From Hydractinia symbiolongicarpus (Eukaryota; Cnidaria; Hydrozoa; Anthoathecata; Hydractiniidae), in NCBI RefSeq assembly GCF_029227915.1, contig NC_079877.1, forward strand, positions 13,207,351-13,271,350: DNA of 64,000 nt. The letters are read 5' to 3'. The notes under the pieces were generated by a model. That model was not told the DNA's origin and made no database searches. It worked only from the letters and a program-made list of their open reading frames with translations. Shown piece after piece: positions 1 through 12,012 of the stretch (its first letter is position 1; the number at the start of each line of letters is the position of its first letter). Both the position numbers and the translations under genes were made by a program.

Positions 1-669
1 TTGCATTTCCGTCCACCTCGTTAGATGATGGCTCATGCCTGCATTGTGTTGAAACGTGTAGTTCACTGTCTGCAATCAACAATGATTAAGTAGATTGGAG
101 AGTGAGTAGAAAACTGTGTGGTAGAATATCTCCGTAAAGAATCTGGAGTTGGTAAAGAATAGGTTTCATCCGATGAGGGTGATAAAGATTTTGAAAATGA
201 TGACGTTGAAGAGAAGATCACCACGCATAAAGCGCTGACCATGGTTGATAGATTATTAAACTTGAAAGATTTCAATATAGAAGAAAGAACTTTTTTATCC
301 TCACTTAAAAAGACAGATTTGAAATTATTCGAGTCAGGAACTTAAAATAACAATCTATTAAAAAAAATTTTCTTCAAGTAAAGTTTTTTTAAAAAATCTT
401 TTCGTTAATTTAGTTGATATTATGATGTTGATGTTTGTTATTTTTTAAAAAAAGTTATATTACGTTCAATTTAGTTGTTTTCTTCTTTTTTCGTGTCTAA
501 TCCAGCACGGTACCCGCTAATTTTTTAAGTTACACATTCCGTATACAAAATCGCATTTTCTTCAAATTTTCAGCTTACATAGCAAAACTTTCCAAAAGGC
601 GGACACCTCTAATTAGCGGACACTTTTTTCGTGTACCAACAGTGTCCGCTAATTAAAGAGAATACTGTA
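1..669 (+). mobile_element. 3' end of a Tigger/pogo-like DNA transposon
   Basis: A reading frame open from 163 to the stop at 343-345 encodes an acidic stretch (SSDEGDKDFENDDVEE) followed by ITTHKALTMVDRLLNL and a short charged tail. This layout is typical of the C-terminus of CENP-B/jerky/Tigger transposases, where an acidic segment precedes a small helical tail. Upstream the frame is closed by TAG at 160-162, so the copy is degenerate or cut by the window edge. About 260 bp further on, 590-669 holds the characteristic GCGGACAC / GTGTCCGCTAATTAAAGAG terminal motif ending in AATACTGTA, as in Tigger-type inverted termini. The matching left end would lie before base 1. Family assignment is from pattern memory; a hidden-Markov search of the 61-codon tail would be weak because it is short. 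Confidence 0.5.
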
Positions 670-1079
670 GTATAATTGAAATTAGTGCGGCCTCGTCAGT
701 TACTTGCAAATCAAATTTGCTTGACCGACTTTTCGTCTCAATTTCTTGACTATCCGATTCTGCTGACTTGATCATGATGGCTTGTTAAAATCCTCCTCAT
801 CTTTATCCCCATCTTCATTATCTAGAATAAGAGATTTTAACTGTATTTATAAGCGCATCAATCAAGCAAAATTTTAATAACAGGGGTACTTCTATTTCAC
901 AATAAAAATTGGTGATAGCTTGTACTTCTTGACATTAATTAAGCAAAATTATAGTTAGTAGGAAGCCCTAATGTGTCTTTAAATTCGTCGGTAAACTTTT
1001 TTTATAGTCAACAAATTCCTCCCTTTTTACCGACGAATTTTTTCCCGATAAGGTTGCATTGTTTTTCTGCTTAAGTCGA
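670..1079. other. Intergenic, nothing recognised
   Basis: AT-rich sequence without a supportable gene. It separates the Tigger-like terminus from the composite repeat that starts near 1080. Confidence 0.5.
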
Positions 1080-1209
1080 CTTTTTTACGGGTTTATCGAC
1101 TAGTCGCCTAATAATAATAGGCTACGCCCGTCTGCATTTCTTTCTGTCTTCAACAGGCAAAGTGGATGTGTTTATTGTCCTTTAAAGTAGTCGAAAACAG
1201 TACTCTAAT

Positions 1210-2027
1210 GGGATTAATTTTTGCGGGGATTAAATTTCGCGAAAATTCGCGAAATGTTCGGGATTAATTGTCGCGAATGAGCTATTTTGAATATTTCGCG
1301 AGGACTTAATTTCGCGAAGAGGATCTTTTTTAAAAAATTCGCGAGGACTTATTTTCGCGAATGATGGATATTAAGAAGAATTTTTTTCATTGATGTAACA
1401 TCTTTATTCACCTCACCATAGACAAAAAAAACGAAAAACTATCAATCGTAGCCTCGTCAATAATGAAGGCATCAAATGCATTACGTTTCATTTCTTCACA
1501 TTCCCATTCAGAGTCTGAATCGTCATCATCATCATTTGTTTTTTTTAATGTCGTATACCTAATTCTTCTTCACTCAAAGTGGTTATTCCTCTCACTCCAT
1601 CGTTGTTGACGGTAAAATCAAGCATTGGATCAATGTCATTGAATGGATCAAGACAATCAAGACTTACCAGCTTTTTTTCAACTGCACCAGTAATTCCAGA
1701 CGTTTTCCATCCACTAAAAATCAATAAGAGGAAAAATATTTCGTGCACTTTTTACATAACGAATTGGCTTGCTACGTGTTAAAAATGTTTTGATTCGGAA
1801 ATATAGCGTATATAATATATAACATATATAATATATACGTTAAAAAAAGAAAAAAAATCAAATTTTTCGCGAGGATTTAATTTCGCAAATGAGCTATTTT
1901 TAAATATTTCGCAAGGATTCATTTTCGCGAATGGCTGTTTTTCAAATTTTTCCCGAGGACTTAATTTTGCGAAAATGGCCTAAATTCGCGAAATTCGCGA
2001 TATTTAATCCCCGCAAAAATTAATCCC
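1210..2027. mobile_element. TIR element with GGGATTAATTTTTGCGGGG ends
   Basis: The left end GGGATTAATTTTTGCGGGGA at 1210 is matched in reverse complement by the end at 2027. The inverted ends run on through repeated TTCGCGAA-type blocks, which also recur just inside each end (about 1210-1350 and 1860-2010). It interrupts the surrounding repeat: the CCTTTAAAGTAGTCGAAAA block lies on its left, and the next expected block (TTATCTCCTGCGTGGG) on its right. I could not identify a convincing target-site duplication. Its core carries minus-strand coding-like sequence (see 1397-1748). Confidence 0.7.
1397..1748 (-). pseudogene. Possible C-terminal transposase remnant inside the TIR element
   Basis: On the minus strand a frame reads inward from 1748 through SLDCLDPFNDIDPMLDF and ends GITTLSEEELGIRH. 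A second frame then continues with an acidic run (DDDDDSDSEWECEE) and KRNAFDAFIIDEATIDSF to a stop near 1410. The change of frame near 1548 suggests decay. Acidic, hydrophobic-patch tails of this sort are common at the C-end of CENP-B/Tigger DDE transposases, but no catalytic residue is visible. Alternative: chance open frames in a non-autonomous element. Confidence 0.3.
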
Positions 2028-2820
2028 TTCAAAGTATGTCTTATCTCCTGCGTGGGTAACTAGGGACTACCTCGGACCAATCTGGGTAAGTTTTTCAAAC
2101 CTGGATTACCGAGTCCGTTTCGGAATGGACGGGTTAATGACGTCATCAAAAAACCTTCAAGCCCTAATATCTCTGCGACCGTTTATCAAAAGTACATGAT
2201 CCTATACATTTTCTTGATCAGCATTTCAAGATCTATATGATGAATGCAACAGGTGTACGAATTTGTGTAGAAATTTTTTTGAAACTTTTGGTAGGGACTT
2301 TGCTGACGTCAGCAAAATTTTTAATCCCTCATATCTCCTTAGGTGTTTGTCAAAAACATACGATACTATACATTATTTTGAACAGCGTTTTAACCTCTAC
2401 ACATTACAGACAACAAATAACTAAATTTAACCAATTTTCTTTTTGTATATGCACTGCTGACGTCAGCAAAAACTCTAAAGCAACCTATATTTCCATTGTT
2501 CTTCTGCACCTTAGTGGATTTTTCCACGGGCTTTATCGACTAGTCTATATAATAATACGTTAAGTGTGTCTGTCTGTATGTCTGTGACAGGCAAAGTGGA
2601 TGTGTTCATTTTTCTTTGATTTAGCCGAAAAAGTTATGTCTCAAATGTTAAATTATCTGACGTTACGGCGCGACCTCAATATTAAGATTTTGACGTCAAT
2701 ATCTTATATTAAATCAACGAAGCCGTTTCAGTGCACTTAAAACTTTGAGGCCAAATAACTTGGAAACGAGGCTTATTGAGTAGTCATTCAGATGATTTTA
2801 AGTATGTCTTAGATGATCTT

Positions 2821-4715
2821 ATCGAACGTAAAGAATATATTCTACCACATGCATAATACCTGTATTATGCATTGCTCGACAAGGTATTGTTGCACCACCA
2901 CCACCAGACTGAAAACCCTGGTAAGATTTTTTTGTTAATTCCAATTTTAAATGCTGTTTTGAAATTTGTGCTAATAGAAGAGATGTTTTAATAATAGCCA
3001 TGTTTGAAATTTAATTTTTTTTAATTCGACACAATTCTTTTCTGTTTTCATTCAAAATATATTTTTCGTGTTAACCTTCAAGTGGATGTGTTAAGGGTTA
3101 TTCAACTATCTTTTCATGTTTTCTTCATCAGCGCTTTAAAATCAAATTTATTCGTACGAGTTTTTGCGTACATTTAATTTGGCGATGGTCATTTTTACTT
3201 TTTTTTCAGTTCAATGGCATACATATTTTTTAACAAAATATCTACATCATCATCAATATCGTGATAGTCAATTATATTATAAGTTGGTGCAGCATTGACC
3301 ACATTCACGATATTTGGAACGTTTGGATATTGTTAAGAATTAAAAGAGACCATTAGCAAAACACAGAAACAATTAAATTCTTTGTACCTGATAAATCACC
3401 CAGAAGATCAAATAAAATGGGAAAATTCATATGGATCAAAAGTCTATGCAATATGACAACACCAAAGGTATTCACAAGGATATATTTAGGCGTACTCGAG
3501 TACTACTTTCCGTTATCAAGTTTGTTTACACGAACCTTATGGTAAACACAGCATACGGAACCTATTTAACTTCATCCCTTTTATTCAAATACCGCGAAAA
3601 ACAATAACAAATACCTTAAGATGTTGATAACGATGCCAACCTTTTTTAGCTTAGTAGTTTATTTGTAAAACGCAGTATGAAGTGGGACAACATAGTACTT
3701 CCCTTTACAATGTTTTATCACAAAAACATCTTTGAAAAAATTATACTCACGCAGCATAACTTAAGTATACTCGAGTGTTTCCGCCTCTTCTCCTTCTCTT
3801 TTCATTCGGATGAAAAATAACAAATACCTTGAGATGTGAATTATAATGCCAATTTTTTTAGCGAGTGAAAATATTTGCGTAATGCAATATGGCGTAAACG
3901 GAGTAGAAGAAGTTAATATTAATAAAAAAATGATAAATCAAACAAAAAATATAAGTATTTGGGAGCTAACAAAATTTTAAAAAAATGATAAAATTTGTGT
4001 TGGGCTATATTGGATGAAGTGTATTCTCGATCGGATTTTTTTGTCCAAATCTCTCTTGTTAATCCAACCAGACTTTTTATGCTGGATGCCGGTAACGTAT
4101 ATTTACTCTGTTATTCCCTTCGTGGGATTAAAGAAGAGGCGAACGTTATTTTGTGGAAGCCACAAATAAATTTTAAGAGAGAGAAAAAAACATCTACACA
4201 TTTTTTCAAAAGACAGATTTATACACTGCACTCGTCAATATAAGATATAAGTCAATTACCATATCTGTTAATTGACCGTCCGAAAAATCTGTGTTGGCCT
4301 GTTGATGGCCGCAGTTACGACCGAAGTTGTAATTAAAAAGTTAATTCAAAACAAATTGATTTTTTTATATTTAGAAAAAAATAAATAACTATATTTCACA
4401 ACAAAGTATCTATATACCTTCCCTGCAACATTTTTGTATGGGGTGGCTAAATGAGGTTTAAGATGTACTTATCGTGTTTACTGGAAACATCAAAATAATA
4501 TTCTTGACTTACGATAACCAAGAGAGAGCTTCTCTTTAACCTTTTAATCTTAAAAATTTTAAAAGGTGTGTTTAGTAGATAGACAGAATTGTTTTTTAAA
4601 GCATGGAAATCAGATAAGTAATATTTCCAACTAGTGAAAGTAAAAGAATAAAAGCAGCAGACGAGTAGCAAGTTTTTTGAAAGAGGACGGGTGCAATAGT
4701 CCACTATATAAACCA
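2821..4715. other. Intergenic, nothing recognised
   Basis: AT-rich sequence with short open frames only, none resembling a known family or showing a consistent exon structure. The longest (3995-4243, +, 82 codons) has no recognisable motif. Confidence 0.5.
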
Positions 4716-4955
4716 TGACTGACAACGATTTCGACAAGCCATAGTGGAAAGCCTCCTAGCAGGCTGCTGCGCCTTGACTCTGTTATAAATTCGCAGTTGC
4801 GGCCAACCGCTGTTCCTAATATCAGAAAAGATGCCATGGACGTCATATTTTCTAAATTAAAACTGCATGTCAATTTAAATTTGTTCCGCTTACTGACTCT
4901 TCAGAGGACAGGTTTGTGTGAAATCAGAGGTCATAAAAGATAAAGAGTTAAAAAT
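4716..4955 (+). other. Unassigned open segment, open on both strands
   Basis: A plus-strand frame is open for about 70 codons without an early ATG. It includes LLRLDSVINSQLRPTAVPN and KDAMDVIFSKLKLHVNLN and ends RGHKR before TAA. The opposite strand is also open over 4631-4873 (80 codons). The stretch is richer in GC than its surroundings. It could be a lone exon, a decayed gene or part of a repeat. I do not recognise it. Confidence 0.15.
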
Positions 4956-5125
4956 GATCTTACAACGCGTGTATGCCTAACAAATTTAATTACCACATGT
5001 GCGGATCAAACCATGTATTGAGTGAGAAACTGGGTAGTCACTGCTGATGTATCTCAATACATTCAAAACAGGACCCACGCTCAATGCAGTATTTCCAACA
5101 CTAAGTAGCTATCATGAAAATGTGG

Positions 5126-5150
5126 AAATAATAATAATAATAATAATAAC
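5126..5150. repeat. (AAT)n microsatellite
   Basis: A short run of ATAATAATA units. It follows a non-coding stretch and may be the tail of a small retroposon like the one ending at 26,095. Confidence 0.6.
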
Positions 5151-5904
5151 TGCATGAAAATAGTAGGTTTTATGACATAAAGATTGTTCTTGAAAAGGTT
5201 GCATTCTAGACTAAAAATATGAAAAGAAAAAAGCTAAGATATTGTGCTTAAATTGAAAGAAAAAATTGTTAGGTAGCGATTGCGAATTTTTCTAAATTTT
5301 TTTGCATAAACGACGTAAGCGAAAGTTACGAGCTTATTGAAGCAAAAGGGAAATCCTTGTTTACAAAACCCTAAACAAGAAGTAATTTGAACTGTAAGGT
5401 AAGGTAAGGTGTATTTTTTTCACAGGATATCCCTTTTTGAGTTATTGACAAGTAGAAAGTACTTCATACAAGTACAGAAACACGCAACCAATTGCGTCGA
5501 AACAAATTTATCAACCTTGTTCCTAGGACTTTTCTGTGTTTTGTTTTCGGAGCCAAGTCAATAATAGCCTTATATAATCATTGATTTGGGTAATAGAGTA
5601 GCCGAGAGACATAAAATACACAACAAAAAAAATTCGGCGAGACGATCATGGTTTTTATCTTCCTATTAAAAATTGAAATAAACAAAAACAATATGGACGG
5701 GGTTTGAAGTTGCCGGGACACTTTGGTTAATTAATTTGTTACCAACATTTTCAGATTTTTTTTCACTTAGCTAATTGAAGCACATTCAGTAGTATCAAGG
5801 TCTGACTTACTTGAAAAAACACATAGACTGACATTACTGTTGCTGCTGCTAAATGTGACCTTACATTGAAGTGGTTTGATTTATCGTTATTTAACATTAA
5901 ATTG
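5151..5904. other. Intergenic, nothing firm
   Basis: AT-rich. A fragment around 5510-5530 (TCAACCTTGTTCCTAGGAC) resembles one end of the small hAT-like MITE family seen intact at 31,647. Nothing else is supportable. Confidence 0.4.
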
Positions 5905-5966
5905 ATACACCAATCCGACATTCACGCCCCTTTTTGAATTTATTGGAAGATGTCGGATTGGTGTAT
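5905..5966. repeat. Short inverted repeat (17-bp arms)
   Basis: ATACACCAATCCGACAT at 5905-5921 is exactly repeated in reverse complement at 5950-5966, around a 28-bp spacer. It looks like a very small fold-back element or local inversion. No transcript evidence is visible. Confidence 0.7.
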
Positions 5967-6609
5967 TAACGTAGTGAAGACACTAAACTTTTGTTTGAAT
6001 AAACTCACATCAGAAAAGCCACATTTATTGGGTTTAGAGCTAGTTGGTAATGTGCTATGAAATAACTGGAAGTCAAGTATAGTTCTTGATTTTCTTTCAT
6101 TCCAAAACACAAAACTCAACTATGTCAAAAAAATAACATAATTATTTGGTTTACTTAACCTTTCATCTCAGGAGTAAATGCAGAAAAAGGAGAAAATCAC
6201 CCATTGAATTCAATTTGAATTCAATGGACAAACTGGAAAGTATTTTTTGATTATAATTACTCTTTATTTATTGTTTCTATTTCTTTCTCTAGTGAGGGAA
6301 GTGCGTCATAAGAGGGACTTGAGGTGTATAGGGTTTGGCGGAAGCACGTTCGCTTCCTCTGTCTGGCGTTGGCAATTACGCAATCGTCTCAATGCAAGAA
6401 ATGCTATCGCTTGACCTCTTTCAGAAAATAAACTTTGTTATGGCTTACACATTATAGTGACTAAAATTATGAAATGTTAATTTGGTAAATTGTTTCGTTT
6501 TCAGAGTGTTCCATAATTAGTTCATTTTCGGGATTATTTTACACGAAATTGGTGAACAGTAATCTCCCGTAATACAATTTTTTGTCCGAAATGTTTGGCG
6601 AATTATTTT
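5967..6609. other. Intergenic, nothing recognised
   Basis: No gene-like structure. A perfect palindrome of moderate length (TGAATTCAA core) occurs near 6215. Otherwise AT-rich filler. Confidence 0.4.
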
Positions 6610-7001
6610 ACCTTATTCCAGGAAATTAACGACCATGAAATTAACACGAAGGAAATTATTGCTTAATTAATGCTTCTAACAATTTATAAAAAAGGAATTT
6701 AATTACGCAGTTTAGCTCAACTGGCTTACAAAAAACATACGCGAATCAGAAAATATTTTTATTTTCATTATGAGAATGGATTCATTTTTTGTTTCAAACT
6801 TTTCAAGTATCAGCCACCCTACAGTCTTTTTTGCGTTAATTAAACAAGGAGAACTAGCTAATTTGGAAGATTTGTATTGTGTTTGCTGAGAAACAATTAC
6901 AGGTTTTAAATTAACTATTCTTTTAATAAGTTTCCTTAATTAACGCTAAGTTTTTAAATTTGCGTTAATTTTGTGCTTCGTTAATTTCCTGAAATGAGGT
7001 A
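6610..7001. mobile_element. Fold-back MITE-like element
   Basis: The left end ACCTTATTCCAGGAAATTAA at about 6610 is mirrored by TTAATTTCCTGAAATGAGGT ending near 7001. Inside, several copies of GTTAATTTC / GAAATTAAC motifs keep the inverted symmetry. No coding potential. The length (about 390 bp) and the inverted termini fit a non-autonomous DNA transposon. The superfamily is not clear and no target-site duplication was established. Confidence 0.55.
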
Positions 7002-8554
7002 TGTTGTGCTAAAGATACATGAAATAGCGATGCCCAAAATATGCAAGGCGAGCAAATATTTGAGGATTGAGTAAACCACTGCTTTTTTATGAGCTAAAGG
7101 CTAGTATAACTGACTCTCCCACGATGATCACGATAACAAAGTGCATCTAACAAATTTGGTAACACGCCCCTTTTTAAAACGTCGTTACTATGACAACAAT
7201 GTTTCCTGTCATAAAGGGAAAGACAAAGGGGTCAGTATTTCTTAATACTATCTTTTATGTTGAATTACAGAAATGGAAGATAAAAACAGAAAGAACAAAA
7301 TGAAAGTAACATTTGTAATGTGGAGTATTTTTACAAAGTAAACAAGTTTTATTTTTATTTTTAGTAATAAATCGTAAAATCAGAAAAGCAAACAGATTTA
7401 AATGTTGTTGACATGAATTTCTTTAGTACCGTTATTTTTAGGCGGGATAATTCGTGTTAAAATAACACGAAAATATTCTATTTTCACGGTGTCGATATGT
7501 TAAAATCAACACACGCAAGACATACCATAAATACAACTGTAATATTTATACAAAAGAAACGAGAGAAGTAAACCCATTCGGATCCCAGTCCTGTCTAGTT
7601 TATCCTAAAACAAAAAAAGGAAGAGAAAATTCTTAATTACCGATCGCTGTTCGCATACAAAACGCACGTTTTTTTCGTGATCTTTTCTTGAGTACAACTT
7701 CCTCTGTCTAGAACCTTTTATTTCTTTGATATTCTCCTCATCCTGTCTTAGCTGGAGTCTTGGGAACAAAGTCGCTGAAATGTTTACACAGACGATTAGG
7801 GATGTTTTGGGGGGAAGGCGATAACATATAAAAAGGGGGAAGATGTGAATGTTGGTGTGTTTTAAAAAGTGGAAATTCCCGACATAACAGGTTGTTTAAT
7901 TTTTAGATGCAACTTCAAGCAAAGTGATTACTTAATCTGAGAAGGTAAAAGTCTTTAATACTTTTTTTACAAGAAATAGCATGATTTGATAGAACACTGT
8001 GGTTGACTAAGAAAGCCTTAAAACGTTCTCATGTTGTAAGTTTTAACAATATTTTTATATGAAAAGCTTCACAAAGCCTAATGTTCGTAATTAGTTCTAT
8101 TTTTTTTACTAATTTTCTTACAACATATGGTTTGTTTACATTGAAAAAGCGTAAAATTTGAGTCTGTAACGCCTTAATCAAAAATTTTTCAAAAATTTGG
8201 AAATGGTTACACATCACTCGTTCTATCTCTTCTTGATGTTGAGATATCAAGCTATCATTATGGAGATATCTAGCTATCATTTTTATACGATCATGATACA
8301 AACGTTGAAAACAGAGCACTCAAAAATAGATCTTTCAAAAAATGATATTTCAAGATCATAGTAAGACATATTTTTAGGAAAAGACCCTATGCTCTGTGAT
8401 GATGGTTACTGTGTCAGCATCATCACCTATCTACGTCATTTTATGGTGACATCTAAGTGCAATCTATCTACGAATTTTTCTTGTTGGTGCTTGCCCCAAA
8501 TTCACAGCAGTTAGCAGGAAGCAAACCTATTTGTTGACAGATCGGAAGAAGAAA
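7002..8554. other. Intergenic, nothing recognised
   Basis: A minus-strand open frame of 96 codons (8029-8319) lies here, but it has no recognisable motif, no splice context and AT-driven composition. I do not call it a gene. Confidence 0.4.
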
Positions 8555-8591
8555 GTGACCAGGACTTTTCTCTCAGGAAAGTCCTGGTCAC
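8555..8591. repeat. Small perfect hairpin
   Basis: GTGACCAGGACTTT at 8555-8568 pairs perfectly with 8578-8591 across a 9-base loop. There is no T-run or gene context suggesting a function. Confidence 0.7.
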
Positions 8592-10632
8592 CAACATTTT
8601 GGGTTACCTATCTAAAGAACACATTTTTTATATAAATTTAAGCGGTGCGAAAACTCAACAGAGTACTTCCATGATTTTAATTTAGAATATAGAAGGCTTT
8701 ATAATGAGAAGAAAGAGAGTTCCTCGATGTTCATGGTTTTTTTTAAGAATTGTAAGCTATGACATTTAGGACTTTTAACTTTCATATATAAACCATTTAG
8801 AACATATCAGCGAACGAAATCAAAGATTGTATGCATATTAAAAAATTCTCAGAACTGAGGCATATAATGTTCTCATACACCCAATGTTCACCGAAACAAA
8901 CAAATGTCTCTTTATTTTGCTGTCTTTGTTCGTACATTTTCCCTCTACTATATTACCAGCATGCGTGTCAGACGAAGGAAGGGGCTAAATAAAAAGCTGC
9001 CAGATATGAACCGGGTTGGATGTAAACATCTTTTATGGGTGACTCTTGTTTTCTCCTACTATGTCCTGAGCTTTAATGGAATTCACATAGTGAATTACAA
9101 AACAGACATAAAATTCTAGCAGTAAACAATGGGCAAGTCTTCATAAATAACGCTCTAAACTTTTGTGCTTTAAGCCATTGTCTTGACTGTTTCAATTACC
9201 ATGTAGAACCCCTGGGAACGAGGTTGATTCAAGGTTTAGTTTTCATTGCTTTAACTTCAAAAATTACTCCTATGTTTACGTTTTAAATCGGAGAAATCTG
9301 GCTTCCATGCACGCTATACACGTTATAAAACGTGTATAAAAATTATGACTAAATAAATGTTTATACCTCCATGGATAAAGACTATTTTGGCATATCTAAC
9401 TTAGCTCAGCTTCTCCATGTATTAGCTCCAAAAAAACAAGGATTATTTCGACAGTTTATTAGCGGGATTTTGTCGACAAAATGCCGTAAAAACTTACGGC
9501 ATCTTGATACAGTAAAAAGTGATAGTGTAACATGACTGAGTGATTTGCAGCTTTTAAAAACTTAACTATACTCGTGCGCTTTTAAAATCAAATTTCCTGT
9601 GTTATTTAAGACTAAAGTTCTTTCAAATTTTTTTAATTAGCAAAGTGTATATATTACCATGGCAAGTAGTTCAAACAAGGAATTGTATTACTCATTAAAA
9701 ACGCTATATTTTATTTATTTATTTATTTATCCCACTTTTGTTAGCTCACCTGTTGTTCAAAGGGCGGGCATTAAAAGAAAAATCTTTTAAGATCAACATT
9801 GTGAGTAAACAAATAATTTTATATAATATATAATGAAAATATTCTCTCACAAAAAAATAGTATTTCCTACACATTTTTTTAATCCTATATTTGACGCAGG
9901 ATTTATGCAGGTCATCCAAGATTCTTCATGAGAATGCCAAGGATGTACTAGGAACAACCGCAAGCCTTTCAATGTCTTTTAACATGTGTTTTAATTCATA
10001 TGTAAAATCCTCTCAGCTTCTTCCTGTCTTTCTGTTCATTATTTTGATTATATAAGTAGTGTGTGTGTGCGCTGGGGAATCATTTAAGCTGGGGAAGCTT
10101 TAAGATTTTTACTTTTATGGCGCCCTGTAGCAAAAAATACAGTTGATTTGTGAAGGTATTTAGTTTGTGGGAGGGTTAGGTGTCTACAATAATTGCGAGC
10201 TTTTCAAGCATTAACAAAATAAGTTAATGTCATAAAATTTGAATGTCTTCTACTGCAATCACAGATAAAATTGCGTTCTAGTTGTTAAAAAAAGATGGAA
10301 ATAAAGGCTGTATATTTTCCACTTCTACGATCCGCGTGTAAATCTTTTTGCAAAAACTATGATATATCCTTACACTCTTACAGACACTCTTCTCACATTT
10401 GGTACCATTGGGTAGTCTAATTTATCCTGTTTCTAAAGTATTGGGGATCACTTTGAAATGACAACCTTATTCTCAGAAGTCATGGAGGTTTAAATGTGGG
10501 TTTGTTTTTGTCTGATCTTTCCTGGATACTTTCGCAACTTGCCCTTTAATAATAATGATAGGTTACATAACAGACATTTTGTTTATAGCATTTCTGACTG
10601 AATTATATTTGCAGTGTCATTAAAACATATAT
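8592..10632. other. Intergenic, nothing firm
   Basis: It contains a fragment of the MITE end CCTGGGAACGAGGTTG near 9213, a (TTTA)n run near 9713-9733 and a small hairpin (GATGCCGTAA / TTACGGCAT) near 9480-9501. No gene. Confidence 0.4.
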
Positions 10633-10722
10633 CAACCTTGTTTCTAGGGCATTTTGCCTGTGTGGCAAACTTGTTCGCCCCGTGATAACAGCTCCAAGCA
10701 GTATAGCCTGGGGATAAGGATG
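10633..10722. mobile_element. hAT-like MITE, diverged copy
   Basis: It begins CAACCTTGTTTCTAGGGCATT and ends near CCTGGGGATAAGGATGG, with an internal GTGATAACAGCTC block. The copies at 24,647-24,746 and 31,647-31,741 share the same order of blocks. The ends are imperfect, so this is an old copy. Confidence 0.55.
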
Positions 10723-11901
10723 GACATGCACGAAAGAGGGAGTTTTTTTAATATAGTAATTATATAAAGAAATCACGAAATTCTTTTTCGAATTTTGACA
10801 TTCTCCTTAAGATTCGAGGGATTTGAGCCTCATTTTAAATGTGTGTAACTCATAAGAACATATCTTTGGTGGAAACTTCCTCATAACAAAAAGGATTATT
10901 TTTTTTTTAAACTTTGGGTGGTCATATTTCTTAAAAAACGCTTTTTAACAAAGACGAAAAATGTGTAATACCGTAGTACAAGTTTATCTTGGCACAGGGA
11001 GGACGGTTAACAGAGAAGAGGGGATACGAAACAACTTGTAAAGATTTTTGTGGTGACCTTACGTTTGATCTTGTCGCTGTGAAAGAGGCTGAACATCTAT
11101 AATTGGAAAACGATCTTCGAAAGTCTTTTAAGTATGTTTATCTTTTGTGTAGTGTTACATGATGACCTCTTTACATGTGCTTGTTTAACGTCCAGAAACT
11201 AGTATCTTTTTTTGGATGACGTCAATCACACACCTAGTGTCACGTGCCTACAATTCAACACTGTAATGCAGGAAATCTCAAATAGACCCCTATACAGTCA
11301 AAAAAGGTTACTCCTAACGGAACTAAAACGTCGACTACCTCTTCAATACACCTTTTTTTTTAAAAAAAGACCAAATTCGAACAATTACCCCTAAAATTGC
11401 CAAAATTTTAAACAATCGCTGAATAATTTGCATGGGTCAAATAAGTGATAAATGACTGTTTAAATGAAATAAATACTTTGAAAATAAACAATTTACCCAG
11501 GTAAATAGCTAAACAATGTTTTGGGCGAGGTGCAAAAAATGAATACTTTTCTCTTTCCTTAAAAAAAATGAAAAAAATTTTTTTAAACCAATTAAAAGAT
11601 AGAAGGTACTATGTTTCTCATAATTTTTAGCTTAAAAATCAGAAGTTAACTGTGTGTTTACGTTTGTTATGAAGTATTTCCCTATTACTTTGTTAAAATA
11701 ACTAATTTTCGTAATTACTTTTGCAAGAACGCAAATAAGAACATTTGTGGGTGGAATTGTATGATAAAATAAGCACATCCATCTGAAATTTAGACATTCA
11801 TTTAAAAAACACACACAAAAAAAGTGCATACGTCACTTTGAAAAATATTATGGAGAGCCTACAATCTCGGACAGTGTGAATGGGATTTAAAATAATTATG
11901 C
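10723..11901. other. Intergenic, nothing recognised
   Basis: AT-rich, with no repeat partner noticed within the window and no supportable gene. Short open frames at 11,212 and 11,632 have no motif. Confidence 0.4.
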
Positions 11902-12012
11902 ACCCCCCCTTTCCCCCACCCTAACAGTGTTGATTGAGCACACCATCCAGGCATTCCAACACTGTTTTGGGGGTGGGAAGGGAGGCAGGAACTGGGTGGG
12001 GAGGGAGGTAGG
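11902..12012 (+). repeat. Imperfect inverted repeat with G-rich, quadruplex-prone run
   Basis: CCCACCCTAACAGTGTTG near 11,915-11,933 is mirrored by CAACACTGTTTTGGGGGTGG near 11,958-11,977. The right side continues into a purine run with at least five G tracts of three or more between 11,969 and 12,007, which fits the usual pattern for an intramolecular G-quadruplex on the plus strand. It may be the terminus of a MITE. No gene lies nearby. Confidence 0.5.

Larger units (their letters stand above)
1080..2820 (+). repeat. Composite interspersed repeat, two related units
   Basis: Two related units lie in the same orientation. Each has a block near CTTTATCGACTAGTC, a GTCTGTCTGT-like run, then GGCAAAGTGGATGTGTT and a CCGAAAA block (first unit about 1085-1200, second about 2505-2640). 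Between them is a shared block around 2050-2200 with GGGTAACTAGGGACTAC, CCGTTTCGGAATGG and GTTTATCAAAAGTACATGAT. The same blocks recur in the opposite orientation at about 38,480-39,490, and the ACTAGTC/CAGACAGAC pieces recur near 12,755-12,990 and 54,721-54,850. The first unit is split by the TIR element at 1210-2027. No protein is recognisable. Confidence 0.7.

Noticed and set aside
1545-1782. Plus-strand 67-codon open frame
   Set aside because: It overlaps the minus-strand frame in the TIR element, which has the more protein-like acidic tail. Neither is intact.
8029-8319. 96-codon minus-strand open frame
   Set aside because: No recognisable motif, no splice context, and composition expected from AT-rich DNA.
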